Assembly (NCBI RefSeq): GCF_008000815.1 | Contig: NZ_CP042806.1 | Location: forward strand, 5,890,001 to 5,954,000 | DNA: 64,000 nucleotides | Direction of reading: 5' to 3' | From: Terriglobus albidus | GTDB lineage: Bacteria; Acidobacteriota; Terriglobia; Terriglobales; Acidobacteriaceae | Part shown: positions 1 to 8,534 of the stretch, piece after piece | Position numbering within the stretch: position 1 is the first letter of the stretch | Layout of the letters: every line of letters starts with the position of its first letter | Program-made: the position numbers and the translations under genes | The notes under the pieces: model-generated | Told to the model about the DNA's origin: nothing | What the model saw: the letters and a program-made list of their open reading frames with translations, nothing else | Databases searched by the model: none

Positions 1-588
1 CAGCTTGTCTGTTTGCAGGTCCCAGGCAGCGACATACTCGTTAGCAGTCTTCTGAAAGAAGCGCTTCATCTCCGGCTGATCGACGTATCGGTTGTCCCCG
101 GTCCAGTCCCACATGCGGACGATCGCGTCCAGCATGTCGAAGTTCGCCGGCAGGTTGTACCAAAAGTCCTCATCGCTCACATAGTCAGCGGTCGATGGCT
201 TGCCATCTTTATCGATCTCCCAATAGCCAGCCCAGTCGCGCTCCGGTGCAATCGCCGCGGCAAAACGAGACAGCATATTCAAGTTAGCCTTATCCAGACC
301 GAGCGCTGCCGCTCCACGTGCCTGATGCGAGACATCTCGCATGCAGAACGCATCCCGGCCCGGAAGAGCCGCCTCATACCATGGTTCCGCTGCGTCCGAG
401 GTCATGTTGTGGCTGTAAGCAAGCGCCTGCGGCACCGCCCATGCAAACGACTTTTCCAAAGATGGATTGGAGGAGGTAAACCGCAGCGTCGTGGAAGACG
501 CTGCGGTTTGCTGTGCCTGTGCTGTGGCGATACAGATCGCCAGCACAGAAAGTGGGACACCTAAACACGTAATCCAGGCCCGCCGCAT
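1..588 (-). CDS. Secreted six-hairpin glycosidase-like protein, N-terminal part (runs off window)
   Basis: The first 196 codons lie here and the gene continues past base 1. The start ATG (588-586) shares one base with the TGA of the upstream GH27 gene (TGATG), so translational coupling is likely. Residues 1-26 look like a signal peptide ending in AQAQ. The mature part reads RDAFCMRDVSHQ, ERDWAGYWEIDKDGKP and MWDWTGDNRY, the alternating helical and aromatic style of alpha/alpha-toroid ('six-hairpin') glycosidases. The exact GH family cannot be fixed without the C-terminal half. Position downstream of a TonB receptor and an alpha-galactosidase suggests a periplasmic or secreted enzyme acting on galactose-containing oligosaccharides. 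The fold assignment is inference; the reading frame, signal peptide and coupling are seen directly. Confidence 0.75.
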   Translation of the reverse strand, partial: MRRAWITCLGVPLSVLAICIATAQAQQTAASSTTLRFTSSNPSLEKSFAWAVPQALAYSHNMTSDAAEPWYEAALPGRDAFCMRDVSHQARGAAALGLDKANLNMLSRFAAAIAPERDWAGYWEIDKDGKPSTADYVSDEDFWYNLPANFDMLDAIVRMWDWTGDNRYVDQPEMKRFFQKTANEYVAAWDLQTDKL

Positions 589-1757
589 CAATACTCCTTC
601 AGCAGCATGACGCCATGGGATGGAATCGTAATGTTCTTCCCGTCGAACCGTGCCTCAGCGTGCGTCCACACATTACGGAAGCGCAGAGCCTTGAACTGTG
701 AGAGTGTCTGCTGTGCGGACTCAAACGAGAGTGCCGATTCGCCACGGTTGAAGAGCGCGATGGCGTGCTTGCCTCCGCTCAGGTCTTTGCTCCAGATCTC
801 GAGCGGACCCTCCGCCCAGATGCGGCTTCCCTGTTTGCCGAGCTTGTCCTGATCGATGGCGATTGCGTCCTTATTCATCAGGATCTCCCTGGTCTCATCC
901 GACATCTTGCTCAGGTCGTTGCCTGCCAGCAGAGGCGCGGCGAGCATGGCCCACAGGCTCATGTGCACCTCGTACTCTGACTTCTTCATGCCGCCGTTAC
1001 CGACCTCCAGCATGTCGGGGTCGTTCCAATGACCCGGCCCTGCATACTTCTCCAGACCTGCCTGCGAGAAGCCGATCAACGTCATGCGGTCCCAGTTGTC
1101 ACTGATGTCTCCAGTCGTCCGCCAGAGATTGCCTCCTGCCTCCGGAGCCCACTTCCAAACCGCATACAGACCATACTGGCAGTAGCTGTAGACCATTGGC
1201 CTGCCTGTCGATTGGATCGCCTTGTGCATTTTCTCGTAGGCTTCGCGCTGCATGGCTGCTGCTTTCGACAGATCGTCGCCTGCTTCCTGCTTAATGACGT
1301 CGCCGAAGCTGCACTGGTCATACTTCAGATAGTCGATGCCCCACTCGGCATAGGTCTTCGCATCCTGCGCCTCGTGGCCCAGGCTGCCTTCATATCCGGC
1401 ACAGGTCTTTGGCCCAGGCGAGGAATAGATGCCCAGCTTCAATCCCTTGGAATGGACATAGTCCGCGAGCGCTTTCATGTCGGGGAACTTCTCATTGGTA
1501 TGGATCACGCCATCGGCGTCGCGCTTGCCTTCCCAGGTGTCATCGATATTTACGTAGATATAGCCGGCATCGCGCATGCCGGATGCAACCAGAGCGTCTG
1601 CCGCGGCACGCACATCCGCATCGGTCACACGCTCCGCAAAATGGTTCCAGCTATTCCAGCCCATTGGCGAGGTTGCTGCAACGGAGGCCTGCTGCGCCAT
1701 GCAAACGCATGACGCAGCCAGCAGAAGTCCAACAGAATATTTCAACGTTTGAAACAC
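588..1757 (-). CDS. GH27 alpha-galactosidase (melibiase), secreted
   Basis: The protein has 389 residues with a signal peptide (about 1-21, cleavage near CMAQQ), so it should act in the periplasm or outside the cell. The GH27 (beta/alpha)8 barrel begins at PMGWNSWNHF. YLKYDQC places the nucleophile at Asp147. LWRTTGDISDNWD aligns with the WRNFADIDDSW segment of human alpha-galactosidase A and places the acid/base at Asp217. The C-terminus is the usual small beta-sandwich. The start is GTG at 1757, preceded by AAGGAGAG. The family hydrolyses terminal alpha-1,6-galactosides such as melibiose and galactomannan side chains. The gene lies 39 bp after the TonB receptor and overlaps the next gene by one base, so it is the middle gene of an operon. 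Alpha-N-acetylgalactosaminidase or beta-L-arabinopyranosidase activity also occurs in GH27. Confidence 0.93.
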   Translation of the reverse strand: MFQTLKYSVGLLLAASCVCMAQQASVAATSPMGWNSWNHFAERVTDADVRAAADALVASGMRDAGYIYVNIDDTWEGKRDADGVIHTNEKFPDMKALADYVHSKGLKLGIYSSPGPKTCAGYEGSLGHEAQDAKTYAEWGIDYLKYDQCSFGDVIKQEAGDDLSKAAAMQREAYEKMHKAIQSTGRPMVYSYCQYGLYAVWKWAPEAGGNLWRTTGDISDNWDRMTLIGFSQAGLEKYAGPGHWNDPDMLEVGNGGMKKSEYEVHMSLWAMLAAPLLAGNDLSKMSDETREILMNKDAIAIDQDKLGKQGSRIWAEGPLEIWSKDLSGGKHAIALFNRGESALSFESAQQTLSQFKALRFRNVWTHAEARFDGKNITIPSHGVMLLKEY

Positions 1758-1796
1758 GTACTCTCTCCTTCGGGTTGGGTTGATCTCGTACGAGCG

Positions 1797-4700
1797 TTAG
1801 AACGTAAGATGAGCACCCAGTTGCAGTTGCCGCGGGTTGCCATTGGTTCCGGTAATTCTTCCGAAGCCACCATCGCTCAAGCTGGTCCTCGGGTTGGAGT
1901 AGTGAGGAGTGTTCGTCAGGTTGAAGGCATCCATCTGGACCTGCACCTTTGCCTTCTCCGCGAGATCGAAGCTCTTTGACAGCGACAGATCGGAGTTTAC
2001 ATAGGCCGGTCCACGTACCCGTCCATAACCTGAGTTGCCATAGACATAGGGCGCCGGTGTTGTGAAACAGCTCTTATCGAACCACGCATTGAGAGAGCGG
2101 TTCGGCTGCAGACTGCTGCAGGTGATCGATGCCCGGTTGGTGAATCCGGCATTCAAGTTATCGAAGCCCGCGTTGAAAGTGAGCGGCGTACCCGACTGCA
2201 CCATCGTCGTAGTGGCAAACTGCCATCCGCCGACAATAGCATTCCCAATTCCGTTCACGCCACCCAGCAGATAGTGTTTGCGGCCGAATGGCAACTGGTA
2301 GATCGCCGTCGCAATGAAGTTATTAGGAACATCCGGCGCCTGGTTGGTGCCACGACCGTAGTTGAGTGAGTCGACCAGCGGATTCCAGATGCTGGTGTTA
2401 TCGATCTCCTTCGACCACGTGTACGAGACGCGTCCTTCGATGCCAAACGAGGTCGTCTTCTTCGCTTCGACCTGAAGCGCATGATAGAGCGACTTGCCGT
2501 CGGAGGCGCGATACTCGATATCGCTCAACTGTGGAGCGATACCGGCGTAGATACGCCGCGACGTCAGACTTCCGGCGCCGGGCTGCGCCACATCGATATT
2601 GCGGCCGCGATAAAGATGCGTTCCCTTGGTGCCGACATACGTCAAAGAGATCGCCGATGTCGACGTCAGCTGCTGCTGCACGCCGAAGTTCCATGCCGTC
2701 GCCACGTCCACCTGGAAGTTGCGCGGCATGTTCGTCACCGATGTATTCGCAGGTGGCGCAACCGTATTGTTGCTGATGACCGGATTGGTTAGAGCCGGCA
2801 GGCCTGTACCCGAAATAGTCAGCGACGGCGTGTACTGCACCGCCGGATTGACGACGAACTGCTGGAAGAACGGATAGTTTCTCTCCAGGGCTCCACCCAT
2901 GCCGCCAAAGTTACCGGGGAAGTGCGTGATGCCATACGCTCCGTGAACGACGGTGCTGCCGTGGTTCGGCGTATAGGCAAAGCCGACCCGCGGCGAGAAA
3001 CCACCATAGTAGGTATCGACATTCGGCGCGCGATTGCCGTCGCGGGCAACGTCGAGCAGTCCATTGCCCAGGTTGAAGTTTGCCTGGCGGTTCGCCTTAT
3101 CGATCGGCGGCGTGATCAGGTCCCACCGTAGCGCAAGGTTCAGCGTCAGGCTCTGCGATAGATGCCAGTCATCCTGGCCATACAGGGCCAACAGGTTAGC
3201 GCGCGTCGCCGGGGATGCATTCACAAATCCACGCGAGATCTGCGAGGGATTGCCCAGCAGGAAGGAGGCGAACTTGTCTCCGCCCGTCGGGCTGGAGCAG
3301 CCGGGCTGGTTGGTGCAACTGCTGGTGTAGTCGGGGCTGAAGTCGAACTCGCCGGACTGGTTACGGTCTGCGTTGGTAAGCGATGCCTGCAAGCGGCGAT
3401 AGTCTCCGCCAACCACCACCGTATGCGCCCCGAAGACCTGGGTAAAGTTGTCGGTCAACTGGTAGACGTTGGTGATGCGGTGCGCATTGGTCCATCCCTG
3501 CGATCCGGTGGTTGCAACATTCGTATTGCCACCGCCGAAGTTGAAGTTGGCAATGCCGGTCGTTGCCGGATAGTTGGCATAGACACTGTTCGGAATCCCC
3601 AGCGTCTGGTTCGTGTTGCTGTTGATGTCATTGCCGGAATCGACGGTATAGAAGCGGTTAAACCCAAGTCTGAGGCTGTTGATTCTGCGAGCGCTGAAGG
3701 TGTGGTCATAGCCGATGGCTGCGTTATGGTCGCGCGGATTGGAGTTCACATCATTGATCTGGATAAACCGTGTTCCCGGCGAAGGAGCCGTAAGGTCGCG
3801 ATGCTGATACGATTCGCGGGCGAAGATGCGATCGCCGTTCTGCAACTGGTAGTCGACCTTGATATCCGCCGTGTGCAGACGATCTGTCTCAGTCACGTTG
3901 GCATTGAAGTTGTTGATGTTGGCGTTGGCGATGTTGGCTCCAGGCCAGATGCTGTTATCCGCCACCATCTTCGCGGCAACACTATCGAAACGGTTGGTTG
4001 GAATTTGATACGCCGGTCCGCCAGGCGAGTTCACAATCGGAAACGGAGCCTTCGTCTGCGGATCGTAGATCGGCCCGAACTGGCTGGTGAGGAAGTAGCC
4101 CTGCTTCATCAGCGAGGTCGGCACCGTAAGGTTATAGCTCACTCCGTTATTAAGGAAGATGCCCTGGTAGTCCGCGAAGAAGAAGAGACGGTCCTTAAGA
4201 ATCGGTCCGCCAAAGGATCCCCCGAACTGATTTGCCTTATACGGAGCCTTCGTCTTTGCCTCCCAGCGGGTGGCATTCAACGCATCGCCGCGGTAGAACT
4301 CGAACGCCGAGCCGTGCCATGCATTCGTGCCCGACTTAATAATGGCGTTCACCTGGGCTCCGCCGTAGGTGCCTACGGTCGCTGCGGCGTTACTGGTGGA
4401 GATCTTCACCTCCTGGATAGCATCGAGCGGCGGCACCACGTTCATAAATGCATTCAACAGCTCCATATTCGAGACGCCGTCCAGGGTGTAGGTCGTGCCA
4501 CCCCATGGCATGCCGTTGACGCTGGCCGTGATCGAGGTCTGGGCGCCGACGCCTGAAGCCGACTCCGGCGCAGCGCCAAAGCCTGCGGCCACCGAACCCG
4601 GAACGGTCTGCACCAGCTGCGAGAAGATGCGGCCGTTCAGCGGCAGCGCTTGAATCTGCTTCGGCGCCAGTTGCTCCCCCATCGACGAGGTCGAAGTATC

Positions 4701-5129
4701 CACCAGGGGAGGCGCCGTCGTCACCTCGACGCGCTGCATCGACGACCCGACCACCAGCTTTGCGTCTTGCCGCAGAATGCTGTCGGCAGAGATGGTTAGA
4801 CCGACAAGGTGTGCCGTCTGAAATCCATCGGCCTGGATATCCAGCGTGTAGGACCCGATGGGCAGAGCGTCCAGAACGAACTGACCACCCTCCGACGTCT
4901 GCGCTCTGCGCGCGAAGCCGGTCTCGGTATTCGTCGCCGTGACGGCGGCATTGGCAACCACTGCCCCAGTCGGATCTGTCACCATCCCGGAGAGACGTCC
5001 CGAACTGGACTGTCCCTGGGAGAGTGGAGCAAAGGTGAGGAGAATCGCAAGGATGAGGAAAAGCGGAAGTATTCGTTGCACCCGTGGGGCTTGTACCCGT
5101 CGGGCTACACCTTCTATATGGGATTGCAT
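1797..5129 (-). CDS. Oar-like TonB-dependent outer-membrane receptor with carboxypeptidase-regulatory N-terminus
   Basis: The protein has 1110 residues. The signal peptide is followed by a carboxypeptidase-regulatory (SusC/Oar type) beta-sandwich at about residues 45-130 (GRLSGMVTDPTGAVVANA), a plug domain (about 140-270, including LPLNGRIFSQLVQTVPG) and a large barrel ending in Phe (LQLGAHLTF), the outer-membrane insertion signature. The ATG at 5129 is chosen because GGAGG lies five bases upstream; the in-frame TTG at 5141 overlaps that Shine-Dalgarno. Family knowledge: such receptors import oligosaccharides, siderophores or peptides, or shape the cell surface. Here it heads an operon with two glycosidases and no SusD partner, so uptake of galactose-containing oligosaccharides is inferred. 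A divergent membrane-anchored winged-helix gene starts at 5317. Confidence 0.93.
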   Translation of the reverse strand: MQSHIEGVARRVQAPRVQRILPLFLILAILLTFAPLSQGQSSSGRLSGMVTDPTGAVVANAAVTATNTETGFARRAQTSEGGQFVLDALPIGSYTLDIQADGFQTAHLVGLTISADSILRQDAKLVVGSSMQRVEVTTAPPLVDTSTSSMGEQLAPKQIQALPLNGRIFSQLVQTVPGSVAAGFGAAPESASGVGAQTSITASVNGMPWGGTTYTLDGVSNMELLNAFMNVVPPLDAIQEVKISTSNAAATVGTYGGAQVNAIIKSGTNAWHGSAFEFYRGDALNATRWEAKTKAPYKANQFGGSFGGPILKDRLFFFADYQGIFLNNGVSYNLTVPTSLMKQGYFLTSQFGPIYDPQTKAPFPIVNSPGGPAYQIPTNRFDSVAAKMVADNSIWPGANIANANINNFNANVTETDRLHTADIKVDYQLQNGDRIFARESYQHRDLTAPSPGTRFIQINDVNSNPRDHNAAIGYDHTFSARRINSLRLGFNRFYTVDSGNDINSNTNQTLGIPNSVYANYPATTGIANFNFGGGNTNVATTGSQGWTNAHRITNVYQLTDNFTQVFGAHTVVVGGDYRRLQASLTNADRNQSGEFDFSPDYTSSCTNQPGCSSPTGGDKFASFLLGNPSQISRGFVNASPATRANLLALYGQDDWHLSQSLTLNLALRWDLITPPIDKANRQANFNLGNGLLDVARDGNRAPNVDTYYGGFSPRVGFAYTPNHGSTVVHGAYGITHFPGNFGGMGGALERNYPFFQQFVVNPAVQYTPSLTISGTGLPALTNPVISNNTVAPPANTSVTNMPRNFQVDVATAWNFGVQQQLTSTSAISLTYVGTKGTHLYRGRNIDVAQPGAGSLTSRRIYAGIAPQLSDIEYRASDGKSLYHALQVEAKKTTSFGIEGRVSYTWSKEIDNTSIWNPLVDSLNYGRGTNQAPDVPNNFIATAIYQLPFGRKHYLLGGVNGIGNAIVGGWQFATTTMVQSGTPLTFNAGFDNLNAGFTNRASITCSSLQPNRSLNAWFDKSCFTTPAPYVYGNSGYGRVRGPAYVNSDLSLSKSFDLAEKAKVQVQMDAFNLTNTPHYSNPRTSLSDGGFGRITGTNGNPRQLQLGAHLTF

Positions 5130-5178
5130 GTTGGCCTCCAAATCGATCTCAAGTACAGAACCTCAGCGTCATCTGTAT

Positions 5179-5209
5179 TTCGAACGAAGAGAAAGCTATT
5201 GAGTTCGAA
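5179..5209. promoter_or_regulatory. Paired TTCGAA palindromes in the divergent promoter region
   Basis: Two copies of the palindrome TTCGAA lie at 5179-5184 and 5204-5209, exactly 25 bp apart, between the TonB-receptor operon and the membrane-anchored regulator. The spacing of about two and a half helical turns and the location suggest a bipartite operator, but this is inference from pattern alone. Confidence 0.3.
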
Positions 5210-5297
5210 TATCGGTCGTAGAGCTAAATGGGGCTATGTCACAGCGCTACAGGCGCAAAGAGTAGACAAATCTGCTGGAAATGCTGCATGATTGGCA

Positions 5298-5317
5298 ACG
5301 TTACACCTGACGTTACA
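5298..5317 (+). promoter_or_regulatory. Tandem direct repeat ACGTTACA overlapping a start codon
   Basis: ACGTTACA occurs at 5298-5305 and 5310-5317, 12 bp apart. The last A is the first base of the ATG of the downstream winged-helix gene, and no Shine-Dalgarno is visible. A direct repeat of this size would suit a tandem winged-helix regulator binding its own start region. This is a candidate only. Confidence 0.35.
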
Positions 5318-6759
5318 TGGCAAACCGAGAGGACGAGACCGGCGTTTCTGGTACAGCGGAGCCTTTCGAAGGGTACCCACGGCAGACTGTTTCGCCCAAA
5401 GATGCCCTAGAGTGCCTGAACCATGTTTTGCAGTCTGAGACGTTCAAAAGTGCCGCCATGCTTCGGCGGCTGCTCGAGTACATCGGCACCCGCAGTGCCG
5501 ATGGCCGTGCCGAGGATCTGAAGGAATACACCATCGGCGTGGAAGCATTGGACCGCGCCGCGGACTTCGATCCCAAGACCGACACACTTGTCCGTGTCCA
5601 TATCCACCGCCTCCGCGAGAAGCTCTCCCGTTACTACCTGGATGAGGGACGGGAGGATGATGTGCTGATCACGATTCCCCGAGGCCACTATGGCGCCGTC
5701 TTCCTTAAGGCCCCGAGCGGAGCGGCGCAAGAAGGCGCCACCGTCGAGGAGACCATCCCGCCGATGGATGATCCCACTCCACCGGAGCTCACGGTATCGC
5801 AGCCTGGATTCCTGCGCCGTTCTGGATTCCTGCGGCGCTCCTGGCTGGCTATCACGCTCGCGATCGCAGGGCTGGCCGCCGGCGTCTTCATCGGTCTCCG
5901 CGCTGCTCCGAAAAATACGGGCGAGAATGACCTCACACCCGCGGTCGCATCGCTTTGGAGCTCTTTCCTCAACGGAGACAAGCAGCCCATCATCGGCTAT
6001 CCGGATGCGGTTTTTTTGATCGATGAGACAAACGATTTACTCCGCTATCCCTCGGGGGCAGCCGGACAGCGCGGCTCGAAGGTGGAGAGCCATCTTGCCG
6101 AATCGTTTGCTTCCAACCCAGAGCTGGTACGGCGCGCCGGTCCTCTTTATTACGAAGATGGCTATACCGGAACTGGAGAGATTGAGAGCGCAGCAACGCT
6201 TACTTCCCTCTTCCGCCAATTAGGCGCACATGCCGAGATCAAGCGTAGCCGCGATATCACCATCGAAGATCTGCAGAACCACAACGTCGTCCTGCTCGGT
6301 TCCAGCTTTCAGAACAAAGCTGTCGACGAATTGCCGCGTCAGGGCGACTTCCGCTTTGTGAAGGCAGGACCTCGTCATGAGCTATGGGATGGCGAGCTGG
6401 AGAATAGCAAACCTGCGCAGGGCGAAGGCCGCATCTATCGCACGGAGCGTGATCCGGTTAGCGGAGTTCTCCGCGTTGACTACGGCCTGGTCTCCTTTCA
6501 GCCTGGCCTCAGCGCCGGCCGTCACATCGTGATCCTTGGCGGTTTGGACACCACTGGTACGGCCGGCGCGACCAAGTTCGCCACCTCGGAAGAAGGCGCG
6601 GCGCTGTTACAGCAGGCTGGGAAGACCACTAAGAACGGGAAGCAGACGGCCCCGGTGATTCAAGCCATCGTGCGCTGCATGCTGAAAGACGGCAACAGCA
6701 TCTACGGTGTGCGCGCCATCGCCAGCCACGCCTCTGAGTGGCACGAGACGAATCAGTAG
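5317..6759 (+). CDS. Membrane-anchored winged-helix-type regulator, divergent from TonB/GH operon
   Basis: The protein has 480 residues. The N-terminal cytoplasmic part (about 25-130) contains a helical segment and the pattern TDTLVRVHIHRLREKLSRYY...ITIPRGHYGAVF, the recognition-helix and wing portion of an OmpR/CadC-like winged helix as found in many acidobacterial proteins. A single transmembrane helix (WLAITLAIAGLAAGVFIGL, about residues 173-191) follows, then an approximately 280-residue exterior domain I do not recognise. The architecture suggests a CadC/ToxR-like one-component regulator that senses an external signal. Divergent placement and promoter repeats make the TonB/GH operon its likely target. 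The ATG at 5317 has no clear Shine-Dalgarno, so the start is not certain. Confidence 0.8.
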   Translation: MANREDETGVSGTAEPFEGYPRQTVSPKDALECLNHVLQSETFKSAAMLRRLLEYIGTRSADGRAEDLKEYTIGVEALDRAADFDPKTDTLVRVHIHRLREKLSRYYLDEGREDDVLITIPRGHYGAVFLKAPSGAAQEGATVEETIPPMDDPTPPELTVSQPGFLRRSGFLRRSWLAITLAIAGLAAGVFIGLRAAPKNTGENDLTPAVASLWSSFLNGDKQPIIGYPDAVFLIDETNDLLRYPSGAAGQRGSKVESHLAESFASNPELVRRAGPLYYEDGYTGTGEIESAATLTSLFRQLGAHAEIKRSRDITIEDLQNHNVVLLGSSFQNKAVDELPRQGDFRFVKAGPRHELWDGELENSKPAQGEGRIYRTERDPVSGVLRVDYGLVSFQPGLSAGRHIVILGGLDTTGTAGATKFATSEEGAALLQQAGKTTKNGKQTAPVIQAIVRCMLKDGNSIYGVRAIASHASEWHETNQ

Positions 6760-6807
6760 AGCATTCTCCCCTGCGGGTGTAGTCCGGAACTTCCGCATTA
6801 TCCCTCG

Positions 6808-7707
6808 TCACCCCTGAAGGCGCAGTTCCTTCAGATGCCGTCGCACAACCTCCAGAAACAAGCTGACGTTTACCGATGGACGAGTCCGCTCCGGATAGAG
6901 GCCGAACAGCGGCACCTCCGGCGGAGACCAATCCGGGAGCAGCGCGACGAGCTTTCCTCTCCCGGTAAGCTCGTTCGCCAGAAAAGCAGGTGCGATCACC
7001 ACACCAAGGCCCGCGGATGCGAACGCCAGATGCAGGACTGGGTCAGGCACTATCAAACGGGCCAGCACCTTGACCCACACTCTCTCTTTGTTCCGAGTCA
7101 GCTCCCATACCGTAGGGCCCGGCTTACCGGATATCCCTGCGCTGACCAGCCCCTCTAACTCTTCCGGCCGTTCGAAGCGGCCGTGCCTGGCGCGGAACTC
7201 TTTTGACGCAAAGATTCCTTGCGGCACCGATCCAAGCTTCGCAAATCCCGCGGAGGAGTCGGCGAGCGGCCCCGTCTGGATCAGCAGATCTGCATCCACC
7301 TGCACGGGATCGTACTGACCCGAGATCGGAATCAGTTGTAGTTGGACATCTGGATACGTCGACAGGAACTGTGGAATCACGGCATGAAGAAATGCGCGTG
7401 TAAACGTAACCGGCGCGGCGACTCGAAGCAGCCCGCCCGCCTTTCGTGATCGTCCACTCACGTCCAGCTCCGCAAGCTCCAGTTTCTGAATAGCCTCGGA
7501 TACGTTCTCATACAAAGCCCGGCCGGCCGCCGTGGGCGTCACACGGCGGGTCGTACGCTGCAACAGGCGCGTCCCCAGATGCGTCTCCAACTCGGCGATA
7601 CCTTTGCTGACCGCGCTCTTGGTCAAACCCAGCCGGGAAGCGGCACGGGTGAAACTTCCCTCCTCCACGATCACGGTGAACCAGCGCATGTAGTTCAGAT
7701 CGGCCAT
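6808..7707 (-). CDS. LysR-family transcriptional regulator
   Basis: The protein has 299 residues from the ATG at 7707; the open frame extends further upstream, but that extension would overlap the divergent gene and lacks a family match. The N-terminal winged HTH is clear (ADLNYMRWFTVIVEEGSFTR, then LGLTKSAVSKGIAELETHLG), followed by the linker TRRVTPTAAGRALYE and a periplasmic-binding-like effector domain. It is closest to the LysR subgroup that controls neighbouring oxidoreductase or stress genes. It is transcribed away from an isochorismatase-like/pirin/AtaL cluster, with a perfect inverted repeat between them. Autoregulation and control of that cluster are inferred. The effector is unknown. 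Confidence 0.92.
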   Translation of the reverse strand: MADLNYMRWFTVIVEEGSFTRAASRLGLTKSAVSKGIAELETHLGTRLLQRTTRRVTPTAAGRALYENVSEAIQKLELAELDVSGRSRKAGGLLRVAAPVTFTRAFLHAVIPQFLSTYPDVQLQLIPISGQYDPVQVDADLLIQTGPLADSSAGFAKLGSVPQGIFASKEFRARHGRFERPEELEGLVSAGISGKPGPTVWELTRNKERVWVKVLARLIVPDPVLHLAFASAGLGVVIAPAFLANELTGRGKLVALLPDWSPPEVPLFGLYPERTRPSVNVSLFLEVVRRHLKELRLQG

Positions 7708-7733
7708 GCCCTGATCATGTGTCCGGATCCAGT

Positions 7734-7757
7734 GATTGTCAACTATTGGAAACAATC
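7734..7757. promoter_or_regulatory. Candidate LysR operator, GATTGT-N12-ACAATC
   Basis: GATTGT (7734-7739) and ACAATC (7752-7757) form a perfect six-base inverted repeat with 12 bases between the arms, matching the usual T-N11-A geometry of LysR boxes. It lies 27 bp from the LysR start and about 67 bp from the hydrolase start, the normal place for a shared divergent operator. Confidence 0.55.
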
Positions 7758-7824
7758 GGTTCCTCCACAACGATCGATCCCACTCTGACGCTGCACATCC
7801 AATACCCGGAAAGGAAAAATCACC

Positions 7825-8424
7825 ATGCAGCCCTTCACTTCGCAAAATACCGTTCTCCTCCTGATCGACCACCAGGTGGGGACCATGCAGCTCATCAAGA
7901 ACATCGACCAGGAGCTCGCAAAGAAGCAAACCGTCGCCCTTGCCAAGATGGCAAAGATTCTCAACATTCCAACGGTCGTAACCTCAAGCCAGGAAGATCA
8001 TGCGCAGGGCCCTATCCTTCCGGAGATTGCCCGTATCCTGCCGGAGGCTTATGAGGCACGCATCAAGCGGCCCGGTGTCGTGAATGCCTGGGCGTATCCC
8101 GCCTTCAAGGCGGCCGTGGAAGCTACCGGCAGAAAGAACCTCATCATGGCAGGCGTCACCACAGACATCTGCCTGATATTCCCGGCGATCGATGCCGCGA
8201 CGGATGGCTATGGCGTGCAGGCAGTGATCGATGCCTCCGGCTCGCCAAGCGACTTGTCCGAAGAGTTCGCAAGGCAGCGGATGCACGACGCCGGCGTCGT
8301 CCTGACCGCCACAAATACGTTGATTGCCGAGCTGGCGCAGGACTGGTCCACGCCGCATGGCCAGCAACTGATCGGCCTGCTCTTCAGCGATGTCTTTCCC
8401 GCCATCGGGGCTGGGATGAAGTAA
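7825..8424 (+). CDS. Isochorismatase-like cysteine hydrolase (YcaC type)
   Basis: The protein has 199 residues, a typical length. The family triad is visible: Asp15 in LLLIDHQ, a basic residue at Lys81 or Arg82 (IKRPGVVNAW) and nucleophile Cys116 in GVTTDICLIFPA. The fold is the alpha/beta cysteine hydrolase sandwich. Members hydrolyse isochorismate, nicotinamide or other amides, and YcaC itself has no firm substrate. The context (LysR, pirin, AtaL-like protein) resembles small stress or xenobiotic-response clusters. AAAGGA precedes the ATG. It is the first gene of a probable three-gene operon. Confidence 0.9.
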   Translation: MQPFTSQNTVLLLIDHQVGTMQLIKNIDQELAKKQTVALAKMAKILNIPTVVTSSQEDHAQGPILPEIARILPEAYEARIKRPGVVNAWAYPAFKAAVEATGRKNLIMAGVTTDICLIFPAIDAATDGYGVQAVIDASGSPSDLSEEFARQRMHDAGVVLTATNTLIAELAQDWSTPHGQQLIGLLFSDVFPAIGAGMK

Positions 8425-8534
8425 ATCCGCCATCAGATACACGGGGCGTTGGAAGACAGGCAAGCAACACGATGTTTTCCGCGCCCTGTGCCGATCTGCA
8501 TTTTTGCGATATCACCAAGGAGAAAAGGAACATC

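Noticed and set aside
3162-4556. 464-codon open frame on the plus strand opposite the TonB receptor
   Set aside because: It is antisense to a clearly coding receptor gene, has no family-like motifs and arises from GC-rich codon use.
5130-5141. TTG start of the TonB receptor at 5141
   Set aside because: It overlaps the GGAGG that serves the ATG at 5129.
7708-7929. N-terminal extension of the LysR protein
   Set aside because: The extended frame overlaps the divergent hydrolase gene and adds no family-like sequence; the HTH starts right after the ATG at 7707.
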